Source: JBLHKS01 sp047620505
GTDB taxonomy: Bacteria; Verrucomicrobiota; Verrucomicrobiia; Verrucomicrobiales; DEV007
Assembly (NCBI GenBank): GCA_047620505.1
Contig: JBLHKS010000298.1
Coordinates: 1-7,388, forward strand
DNA length: 7,388 nt
Direction: 5' to 3'
In this document: in pieces, positions 1-6,792 of the stretch
How positions within the stretch are numbered: position 1 is the stretch's first letter
Layout of the letters: every line of letters begins with the position of its first letter
Notes under the pieces: generated by a model
Told to the model about the DNA's origin: nothing
The model's database searches: none
The model's input: only the letters and a program-made list of their open reading frames with translations
Program-made: the position numbers and the translations under genes

Positions 1-78
1 CTGTTGTGATTCCGACTCTTTTCGAGACTGATTCGAAGCCTGTAGATTCCGTCTTCTCAGCGTTGGGCTGCCGACCTC
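1..78. other. Window edge downstream of the oxidoreductase gene, no gene seen
   Basis: This stretch lies 3' of the minus-strand oxidoreductase gene. On the minus strand the stop codon overlaps an AGGAGGTC sequence that resembles a ribosome binding site, but no ATG or GTG start follows at a usable distance before the window ends. A TPP-binding beta subunit gene would be expected further downstream if the enzyme is split. That gene is not visible here. Confidence 0.3.
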
Positions 79-2312
79 CTAGACCCCACTCGGCATCAAA
101 AAATCCAGAAAGTTTTCCACACCGTTGATTGACGAGCGATCCTTGTCGTCCGATTCACCGTATTTGATCTCAGTGACGCGTTCGAAGCCGCCTTTGAACA
201 CAGTCATGTTCGAGTCGACCACCGCGTCGCCGAAACGACCGAATTTCTTATTATATTGATGCTCGACCAACTCCAGAAGGCGCTCGGAGGTGAGTTCGTA
301 TTCGTCGAGGAACGTGGACACCTTGAAGAAGGCGCCGAGGAAGGTGTTGCCCTGCATCCGCAGCTGCAAGTCAGCGCGGCTCGTCGCGGCTTTCGAATCC
401 GGGTAGAATGAAGACGCGGATATTATTCTCTTTAATGAAATCGCGATACTTCTTTGGAATGCGTTGCCACGCGGTTTCGGGCGTTTCGCTGGATTCCCAA
501 ACGAAACTACCGCCTTTGTTGACCCCGGCGAGCGGGTTGGTGTGCGTGAAGGCCTTCGGATCGCAGCAAAGAACGACGTCGACGTGGTCGAGTTCGCAGT
601 TCACCCGGACGCGGCTGGGAGCGACCACAAGATAGTAGTTCGTCGGCGAGCCTTTTTTCTCCGAACCGTATTTCGGGTTGGCCATGATGCTGAGCTTCTG
701 GATCAGCGTGCCGTTCTCATCATACTTGGGATCCGCTTCGGAAAGCTCGTTGCCGATGTCGCCGAGAATCTCGCCGAGGTTTTTGCCGGTCGTGATCATG
801 CCCCAACCACCGATCGAGTGGAAGCGAGCCGCGATCACGCCCGGAGGCAGCAGCGATGGCCGATCCTTCGAAATCACCGAATACGGGTGATTGATGCCGA
901 GCGTGAAATAGGTCTCGCCGTCATCCGCGCTCGCGCCGTCTTGACGCTTGGTCTGGCCTTGCGAAAACTCGTAAGCCCCGATGGTGTGTTCCGGGCGGAA
1001 ATCGCGCGAGCCGATCCCGTAAGAACCACGGAAAATCCGAGGAACTTCGTCAGGATCGAGACCCGGCAGCTGCCCGCCGAACTTTTTGCTCTCGATCGCC
1101 TTGGAAAGCGCCGTGCGGATGTCGCGACCGAGCGGGTTGTCGCCGGCCATGGCTTCGTCGGTGCGCTCGATGATGATGACGTTTTTCTTGCCTCTCAGGG
1201 CCTCGATCACGGCGGCTTCCGGGAATGGGCGGATCACGTTGATGTGAATCGAGCCGACCTTCGCGTTGCGCTGATCGCGGAGGTAATCGCAGGCTTCCTC
1301 GATGTTTTCCGCGGCGCATCCGAGCGACACGAAAACGGTGTCGGCGTCGTCGGTTTTGTACTCCGTGACGAAACCGTAGTGGCGGCCGGTTAGCTCGCCG
1401 AACTCGCGATACGCCTCCTCAAGAAACCCGAGAATGGGCTCGCTGAAATTGTCGCGGCGCGCGATGACGCCGTTCATGTGGTGCTCTTGGTTCTGGACTG
1501 GCCCGAGGAGAATCGGGTTTTTGAGGTCCATCAATTTCCGGCACGCGACGGCGGCGAGGTCCGAAGAGCTCTTTCTGCGCCTCCGTCGGGCAATCGACGA
1601 TGTCACTGGATGCGCCGAGGAATTCGCGAAGCAACTCCGGCTCCGGCGCGAAATACGTCCGTTCGGAGTGGGTCGTGAGCATCCCGTCCTGAATGTTCAT
1701 GCCCGGATTGAGCGCCTTTTCGGTCACTTTGCGGAGAATGATCCCCTGATCGGCGGCTTGCTGGGCGTCGCGGCCCATCAGCATGATCCAGCCGGTGTCG
1801 AGCACGCCGTAGAAATTGTCGTGACCGCAGTGAACGTTCAGTGCGTGTTTCGTGAGCGCGCGGGCCCCGACCTGCAGGACCATCGTCGAGCATTTGCCCG
1901 GCGCGTGGTAGTACTGCTCCATCGCATACGCGAGACCCTGACCCGAAGTGAAGTTGACCGTCCGGTGACCCGCGACCGCAAACGCCGTCGCGCCACCTTG
2001 AGCGGAGTGCTCGCCTTCTGTCTCGATCGCGACTTTGTAATTACCCCAGACGTCGAGTTTTCCTTCGGCGAAAGCTCCCTGATAGATCTCGCCGCCTTCG
2101 GTGGACGGGGTGATCGGATAAAAAACGCCGCCTTCCGTGATCCGCGCCTCAACCCATTCCGCGACGAGCTGGTTGCCGTTGCAGGTCACTCGCCAACCGG
2201 GGTATTTCGGGGAAGCGCTGTTCTTTTTGCCTCTTGCTACAGAGTCTTCATTGTCAGCAGCTGCTGCGGCTCCTGCCTTGTCGATTACGTGGGACGGATT
2301 AGACATACCCAT
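79..2312 (-). pseudogene. 2-oxoacid (pyruvate):ferredoxin oxidoreductase, alpha+gamma chain, interrupted by two frameshifts
   Basis: This family makes acetyl-CoA and CO2 from pyruvate and CoA while reducing ferredoxin, in the cytoplasm. Three overlapping frames carry consecutive parts of one protein. 2312 to about 1539 holds the alpha N-terminal domain (YPITPSTEGGE near residue 68, then TVNFTSGQGLAYAMEQYYH and CPTEAQKELFGP). About 1537 to 394 holds the rest of alpha (GPVQNQEHHMNGV, VFVSLG, RPFPEAAVIEAL) and the gamma domain (FHSIGGWGMITTGKNLGE, CDPKAFTHTNPLAG, VFILPGFE). About 390 to 79 holds the gamma end (DLQLRMQGNTFLGAFFKVS, KKFGRFGDAVVDSNM). Removing one base at each junction gives about 743 residues. 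It stops after the gamma domain, without the ferredoxin and TPP-binding parts of a NifJ-type single chain, so a separate beta gene is expected. The start is the ATG at 2312 or the second ATG at 2306. The breaks may be true decay or sequence errors, because the rest of the protein looks well preserved. Confidence 0.88.
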
Positions 2313-2314
2313 AG

Positions 2315-2341
2315 ATTATAAAATCGGCTCCGGCCCTGCAA
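2315..2341 (-). promoter_or_regulatory. Candidate sigma-70-like promoter overlapping the oxidoreductase start
   Basis: On the minus strand a perfect TATAAT (2320-2315) ends two bases before the first ATG of the oxidoreductase gene. A TTGCAG hexamer lies 15 bp upstream (2341-2336). Transcription would start near 2309-2308, inside the first codons, which would favour the second ATG (2306-2304) and a nearly leaderless message. No Shine-Dalgarno sequence is visible. The -10 match is strong, the -35 and spacing are weak. Confidence 0.4.
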
Positions 2342-2442
2342 GCCTAGAAAGGGCAAATCAAATACGATTTACCATCCGCGCGTTGTCGCGTCCGAGCCTC
2401 GACGAAAATTAGTCAGCTGCTGCTACATAGCGAAAAAGCCGC

Positions 2443-4101
2443 TCAGTTCGCCCGGTAAATCTTGAACCCGACGCCCATCGGCGCTGGGCCGAGATCGGTC
2501 TCACGGCCGTTCGCTCCGCTTCTTCCAGCTCGCTGGCCAGCCGCAATCAGGCGAAAATCCGTGAATTCGCCGGTCGCGCTGTCGAAACTCAGGCTTCCGT
2601 GCAAAACCGGCTCGAAAATCTGATCACCGGCTTTGAATTCCGCCGATCCGCTCAGCGCGAACGTCTTCACTGTCCCCTCTTCGCCAACGAGTTGCGAAAA
2701 CAGCTCGCCACTATTGATCTCGTTTTCCTTCCAATCGCCCATCTGACCGCGAACGGCGTCCTTCAGAGTTTTGACGGCGAATTTCCGGAACAGAGCGTCT
2801 GGCAGCTGCTGCTTTTCGGCCCCGTCGACGAGGAACGCCCGCGCTTCACCTGGAGAAAAATCGTACCAGCCGAGATTGTATGGATTCGGAAATCTCGCAT
2901 TGCCCGGGCGCTCGATTTCGCCGCGCGGAAGATCCCGATACACGACTTCGAGCTTCAGACCGCCCTTCTGGATCGGCTCGCCGCCGTAAAGATCGAGCGG
3001 GTCAGTCGGCACGGGCTTAGGCTTCAGACTTCCTGCGGCGACCTGCTTTCGCCATTCCGCGAGGCCCTGATTCAAGGCCGTGCGAGCCATTTCATTCGAT
3101 TGGCTAGCGAATCGCCCCGAAAGGTAACCGCCATCCGCAGTCATGCAGTAGAGCCCCTGATGAGTCGACGTTTTCGCGGGCCAAGTCCCATAGGGAGCGT
3201 TCGCCGCGTAGGTTTTGAAAAGCCGCGTCGCCGCTGGGTTCGGCGGGTTCTTGAGCCAGTCGGGTGGGTAGAGAAAAAACGTCTCTTCGATCACGCAGAC
3301 AAATTCCGAAGTGAGCTGCTGAATACTGAGATCTGACCAGATCTCGCGTCGTCCGAGGACGCCGTTATTTCACGTCTCGCCGCACGGATGGCCGTTCATC
3401 GCCCATAACAAAATCGGGCGTTGCAGCTCTCGAGCCTCAGCAGCGGCTTCCGAAAGACTGTGATGCCAACGAACTTTTCGCCAGCCGACTTCCTCTTCGG
3501 TCGGGCGCAGAAAATCGAGCCACTTGTCCAGGTTATCGGCCGTCACGACCGGCGCGTCCCAGCTCGGTGCCGCGTCGCCTGGCTTCAGCGTTCGGACTGG
3601 CTTCCAATCGGCGTCTGTTGTCAGACAAAAGCAGTCCAGCCCGCCATGATTGCTGTTGTCGGAGTTGAAACGGACCTCGACATCGTGGGCACCAGCCGAG
3701 AACTTTTTCACCCCGACTCGAACCCAACCGACAAAGCGCAAATCCGGCTTGTCGTCCGAGGCAATGTTGATCGTTTCCTGCTTTCGCCCGAAATTCACGT
3801 TGTACCACGTCCCTTCGTCGAAACGGATATTCATCTTCGACTTAACCGGATTCGCGCGAACCCAGAGGACGTAGGTGCCGTCCGAAGGGACCTCCATTTT
3901 ATAGTCGGCCGTTCCAACCGCATCGCCCCAGTGCGAAATCCAGCCTCCGCCGGAAAGCTCATCCGCTTTGATGCTTCCGTACCAGCTGTTGGCTTGAACG
4001 GACTGGCTGACGGCGCTTTCGCCTTCGACCCAGACAAAATCCTCCGCCAAGAGAGAAAAAGCCGACAGAGAAAGAAGGATTGGGATAAAGAAATTACGCA
4101 T
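2443..4101 (-). CDS. Exported thioredoxin-like selenoprotein with N-terminal carbohydrate-binding-like domain (Sec at UGA 3370-3372)
   Basis: One 553-codon frame is interrupted only by TGA at codon 244, and both halves are in the same phase. Residues 1-19 (MRNFFIPILLSLSAFSLLA) form a signal peptide. About 22-155 is a beta-rich segment (WVEGES, SGGGWISHWGD, YVLWVRANP) like carbohydrate-binding or CBM6/35-type domains. About 205-345 resembles a thioredoxin fold: SLSEAAAEARELQRPILLW, then GHPCGETU-NNG, with the UGA four residues after Cys240, and a later HQGLYCM element near 314-320. The remainder is an unrecognised C-terminal domain. The region just after the UGA (VLGRREIWSD...LTSEFVCVIEE) continues the thioredoxin-like pattern, so translation past the UGA is needed to complete the domain. 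A SECIS-like hairpin follows at the right distance. The likely role is extracytoplasmic thiol redox chemistry; the substrate is unknown. It diverges from the 4172 gene. The final TGA at 2445-2443 is read as the true stop. Confidence 0.85.
3328..3345 (-). promoter_or_regulatory. Bacterial SECIS-like stem-loop
   Basis: In the mRNA sense the sequence is GAGATCT, loop GGTC, AGATCTC: a perfect 7-bp stem with a 4-nt loop. The loop starts 32 nt after the UGA at 3372-3370 (31 nt between). Bacterial SECIS elements sit inside the coding region just downstream of the UGA, with an apical loop roughly 16-37 nt away and a G at its first or second position; both hold here. The GGUC loop also matches the SelB-contacting loop of E. 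coli fdhF (GGUCU) as I recall it. SelB binding is inferred. Confidence 0.8.
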
Positions 4102-4126
4102 GAACGAAAAAGGGATTGCTGGTTCC

Positions 4127-4155
4127 TATCTACCCAGAGCACGAAATCCTTTCAA
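4127..4155 (-). promoter_or_regulatory. Candidate promoter of the minus-strand selenoprotein gene
   Basis: On the minus strand TTGAAA (4155-4150) and TAGATA (4132-4127) are separated by 17 bp, about 25 bp upstream of the ATG at 4101. The -35 is a five-of-six match to TTGACA and the -10 is weak. The element lies in the short gap between two divergent genes, so any regulator bound here could affect both. No clear promoter for the plus-strand gene was found in the gap. Confidence 0.35.
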
Positions 4156-4171
4156 AGCGATGATCACAAAG

Positions 4172-5224
4172 ATGAAAAAACGTTTGGCCATTCTCTTCTC
4201 GGCGTTGCTCCTCGCAGCCGCGGCTGGCGGATCGGACGCGTTGACTCCGCCATCGGATCCCGGCGAAATCCTCACTTGGCTCGAAGAACATTGGAAGGGC
4301 TCAGGCTGGGGAGCGAACGGTAGCCAGGGCTACATGCGGCCGCTCGACGATGAAGGCTGGAAGGCGCGGATGCTGGCGATGCAAGCCTTGATCAAGGTGG
4401 GCGCGGATTCGATCCCTGCCCTGACGACGGCGCTGGGATCCGACAACGTCGAGTTGCAGATTTTCGCGGCGCAGGTGCTCGGGTACCTGCCAGGTGAAGC
4501 ACCGGCTGAGCCGTTGATTGAGCTTCTGAAGAATCACAAAAGCCCGGCGGTCCGGATCTACGCGGCAGACTCGCTTGGCATGAAAGGCGGCGCAAAACAC
4601 AAGCCGCTTTTCCAGCAGCTGCTGGGTTCCGAAAAACATCGCGACGTCAAAAAGCATCTCGGCTATGCGATCGAACGTGAAGCCAAGCCCGTCGACCCGG
4701 TCGTGATCGAAACGCTGAAAAACTGGGACCCGAAATCGATCGATTCCGCCGTGATCGGTGAGCCCGCGCCGGACTTCGAGCTCCAGGCGCTCCGCGGCGA
4801 AAAAATCAAGCTGAGCGAGTTCCGCGGAAAGTCAGCCGTGATCCTCGTTTTCATCTACGGCGACACCTGACCCGTCTGCCACAACCAGCTCGCGCAGTTG
4901 CGCGACGTCATCGATTTTCATGGAGGCGGAGTTCAGCTTCTCGCTGTCGACCCGCACGAAAAGTGGTCAGCGCAGTACCTGCTCAAAGACGTCGGCCTCG
5001 AAACCGACGATTTGAGATTCCCGCTCCTGCTGGACCCCACGCAAACCGTCAGCGCCACCTACGGCGTCGCCTTTCAGATGCGAGTCCACGTCGAAGAGAG
5101 CAATCGGCCAGCGACGTTCATCATTGATAAGCAAGGCGTCCTCCGCTACGCCAAACGCGGCGAAACCTACGGCGACCGACCAAATCAGCACGTGATCCGC
5201 GAGCAGCTGGAAATGCTGAAGTGA
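4172..5224 (+). CDS. Exported HEAT-repeat/peroxiredoxin-like selenoprotein (UPVC motif, Sec at UGA 4868-4870)
   Basis: The 350-residue product is read through one in-frame TGA. MKKRLAILFSALLLAAAAGG is a signal peptide. About 55-165 holds helical HEAT-type repeats (MRPLDDEGWKARMLAMQAL; DNVELQIFAAQVLGYL; SPAVRIYAADSLGMKGG), usually protein-binding. About 195-350 is an AhpC/TSA-Redoxin fold: GEPAPDFEL, LSEFRGKSAVILVF, then GDT-U-PVC (233-236), LLLDPTQTVSATYGV and RPATFIID (312-319). Family members have CPxC at this position, so the TGA stands for the nucleophilic cysteine, and all sequence after it in the same frame is normal redoxin. A SECIS-like hairpin follows. The expected activity is thiol-dependent peroxide or disulfide reduction outside the cytoplasm. 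The start could also be the ATG at 4160 (MITKMKKR...); a start at 4100 would overlap the divergent gene and bury the signal peptide. No Shine-Dalgarno site is evident for either. Confidence 0.88.
4890..4905 (+). promoter_or_regulatory. Bacterial SECIS-like stem-loop
   Basis: TCGCGC, loop AGTT, GCGCGA forms a perfect 6-bp GC-rich stem with a 4-nt loop. The loop begins 26 nt after the UGA at 4868-4870 (25 nt between) and has G at its second position followed by U, which fits the bacterial SECIS model. It lies within the coding frame over codons for LAQLR. It could also form by chance in GC-rich DNA, but the position and the UxxC context make that less likely. Confidence 0.75.
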
Positions 5225-5495
5225 GGCAGCTGGGCCGAGCATGCGTTCACTGGCGAGAATCTTCCGCTCGAATGACAAGAGCACTGAGCGGGAATCGTCC
5301 TCGGCCCGCTCGATGGCGGAAACCACATTTGTATCCACGTGCGTTTCAGTGTTGGCATCGCTGAAATTCCGCAGTGATCACGGCGGGTGAGAATCCATTC
5401 TTTGCCGAGCACGCCAGCAGCTGCTGAAGCCGAGAGCAGCGTCATTCCCTCAGGATTTGGCAGACCGAAGCCAACCTCACTCACGCCAACGTAGT

Positions 5496-5536
5496 CCCGA
5501 GTCTCCGCACTCGGGCGCGGCCACAGCCGCGATCTT
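5496..5536 (+). terminator. Two adjacent hairpins followed by a short T run
   Basis: The first hairpin is CCCGAGT (5496-5502) with ACTCGGG (5509-5515) around a 6-nt loop. Immediately after it CGCGGC (5516-5521) pairs with GCCGCG (5526-5531) around CACA, followed by ATCTTTT. The second resembles a rho-independent terminator on the plus strand. It lies about 270 bp after the stop of the peroxiredoxin-like gene, which is far for that gene, and the T run is only four bases, so it could equally be part of a repeat. Confidence 0.35.
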
Positions 5537-5577
5537 TTGCAACGGCTTCGTGACGGGTGCGGAGACCCTTGTCTACC

Positions 5578-5787
5578 CGAACACAACAACACTCCGCTCG
5601 TACTCGGCAGCTCTCCTATCGTACTCGGCAGATCTCCTATCGTACTCGGAGCCCCTCTGACGGTACTTCGTGCCCCTCCACCCGTACTCCACAACTCTCG
5701 ATCCAACCGCCGCCCAACTCCATCCGTCCACGGAGACAATCAGGGAAGCCACGGGAATCCCCAAACCGTACTCGCCCCACCACCCAT
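5578..5787. repeat. Degenerate 21-bp tandem repeat array
   Basis: Units start every 21 bp at 5599, 5620, 5641, 5662, 5683 and so on to 5767. The first two units differ at one position of 21. Unit three keeps the CGTACTCGG core, unit four shares GCCCCTC with unit three, unit five begins CGTACTCC, and the unit at 5767 begins CGTACTCG in the same phase after three badly decayed units. A related degenerate unit precedes at 5578. There are no spacers, so this is a minisatellite-type array and not CRISPR. The heptapeptide translation it gives in several frames is probably a by-product. Confidence 0.7.
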
Positions 5788-5845
5788 GTTCAATTAGCCC
5801 CATTTCTGCTTGCCTAAGCCTGCCAGAATCGACAAACTAACCACC

Positions 5846-6493
5846 ATGGACTCAGAACAACGTAACAAACTCTCCATGTACCGCACCGTCTCCAAGTTCT
5901 TCGAGGGCATCGGAGACATCCTCGCCAACCGCGTCAAACTCCAGACCGCAGTCTCCTCGTTCGACGGATTCATCGGCTCGATCGACGGCCACAGCGAAAC
6001 TCAAGCCGCCGGCGATTCCACTGGCATCACCGCATCCAAGGCCACGGCCCGCGAAACCATGACCAATCTCGCTCTGCCGATCATCGGCGTCCTCAAAGCC
6101 CACGCCGCGATCGAGGGCGACGAAGCGCTACGAACTCAGGTCAGTTATTCCAAGACCGATCTCCTCTACGGCGCCGCCGAAACCTCCCGCGCCCATGCCG
6201 AAAACCTGTTAGCAGCTGCTCAAGCCAACGCCGCCATCATCGCCGAAGAGCCCGACCTCCCCGAAACCGCGATCACCGATCTCGAAGCCGCGATCAACGC
6301 CTTCAAAAACAAGATCGTCGCTCCTCGCCAGAAAATCACCGAACGCTCTGCCGCCACCGCGATGCTCCCCGATCACTTCGCCAACGCCGACGAAGTTCTG
6401 ACCGAGGTGATCGACAACCTCATGGTGGTATTCGAATTCACCAAGCCGGAGCTGCATGCGCAGTATCAGAATGCGCGGAAAATCGTGGGCTAA
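5846..6493 (+). CDS. Helical hypothetical protein, 215 residues
   Basis: The function is not recognised. The chain is predicted to be almost entirely alpha-helical and is rich in Ala, Glu and Lys. It lacks a signal peptide, membrane segments and cysteines, so it is probably cytoplasmic. It opens with MDSEQRNKLSMYRTVSKFFE and closes with FTKPELHAQYQNARKIVG. It resembles a class of roughly 200-residue uncharacterised proteins from Bacteroidota and related groups that begin with an 'N-K-L-x-M-Y' pattern and end with a helical 'Y-x-x-A-R' segment; that resemblance is from memory. The ATG at 5846 was chosen over the upstream TTG at 5810 because the protein-like pattern starts there. No Shine-Dalgarno site is visible. 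The gene stands alone between the repeat array and an AT-rich gap. Confidence 0.8.
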   Translation: MDSEQRNKLSMYRTVSKFFEGIGDILANRVKLQTAVSSFDGFIGSIDGHSETQAAGDSTGITASKATARETMTNLALPIIGVLKAHAAIEGDEALRTQVSYSKTDLLYGAAETSRAHAENLLAAAQANAAIIAEEPDLPETAITDLEAAINAFKNKIVAPRQKITERSAATAMLPDHFANADEVLTEVIDNLMVVFEFTKPELHAQYQNARKIVG

Positions 6494-6570
6494 GCCAGCT
6501 CCGTCTTCGATCAGCATGCATCACGTATTCTGAGAAATTGATTAACGAAAACGCGATTTCAGAGAACCTT

Positions 6571-6606
6571 GATTACCGATATGATTAGAAACCATATCAG
6601 GTAATC
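6571..6606. repeat. Long inverted repeat in AT-richer intergenic gap
   Basis: GATTACCGATATG (6571-6583) is followed by a 9-nt loop and its complement, CATATC (6593-6598) plus GGTAATC (6600-6606), with a single unpaired A at 6599. Thirteen pairs form. It lies about 80 bp after the stop of the helical protein gene, in a gap (6494-6792) clearly richer in A and T than the rest of the window. No T run follows on either strand, so it is more like an operator or mobile-element remnant than a terminator. The rest of the gap holds the promoter at 6745-6772 and no gene that I can support. Confidence 0.55.
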
Positions 6607-6744
6607 ACAACTCGAGAAATATTTATCAATCCAAAACAATAATAAGTGGGAATTTTCGCTCACCTCAAATAGCCCTCCGTCGTAATGCGTTCACCGCACA
6701 GATGTTACAATGAATCACCGAGCCTCGGCCGGGTGATATCAAGA

Positions 6745-6772
6745 TTGACTATCCAATATCAACCGATACTAT
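6745..6772 (+). promoter_or_regulatory. Sigma-70-like promoter for the 6793 gene
   Basis: TTGACT (6745-6750) and TACTAT (6767-6772) are separated by 16 bp. The -35 matches five of six consensus bases and the -10 four of six. Transcription would start near 6779, leaving a leader of about 14 nt before the ATG at 6793. It would drive the two small plus-strand genes. Confidence 0.5.
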
Positions 6773-6792
6773 TCACACTGTTCGGCGAAGAA

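Larger units (their letters stand above)
5225..5845. other. Intergenic region of about 620 bp without a convincing gene
   Basis: No reading frame here has protein-like composition with a plausible start. The open frames on both strands arise partly because the 21-bp repeat length is a multiple of three. The region holds a 7-bp stem with 12-nt loop at 5286-5311 (GAGCGGG/CCCGCTC), a double hairpin at 5496-5531, a degenerate 21-bp array at about 5578-5787, and one copy of the recurring AGCAGCTGCT palindrome at 5416-5425. Conceptual translations of 5350-5570 look like the low-complexity intergenic repeats seen in related bacteria; that is an impression I could not test. Confidence 0.5.

Noticed and set aside
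464..1393. Long plus-strand open frame opposite the oxidoreductase gene (also 1434-2321 plus)
   Set aside because: They are antisense shadows of a recognisable conserved protein in GC-rich DNA and show no family pattern of their own.
2443..2445. The terminal TGA of the minus-strand selenoprotein as another Sec codon
   Set aside because: Only nine codons follow before another TGA, with no conserved-looking sequence and no suitable hairpin.
2443..3294. Separate gene starting at GTG 3294 after the first UGA
   Set aside because: The same frame continues upstream through coherent sequence to the UGA, and a start here would cut the thioredoxin-like domain.
2599..4323. Plus-strand open frames opposite the minus-strand selenoprotein gene
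   Set aside because: Arg- and Leu-rich shadow translations; the minus-strand frame has a signal peptide and coherent domains.
4898..5224. Separate small gene starting at TTG 4898 after the TGA
   Set aside because: The start lies inside the hairpin and in mid-domain; the sequence between the TGA and 4898 (PVCHNQLAQ) belongs to the same redoxin fold in the same frame.
5599..5703. CRISPR array
   Set aside because: Units are directly adjacent without spacers and diverge progressively, so this is a tandem repeat.
5185..5739. 184-residue minus-strand open frame across the intergenic region
   Set aside because: It overlaps the end of the peroxiredoxin-like gene, runs through the 21-bp array and has low-complexity composition; no recognisable domain.
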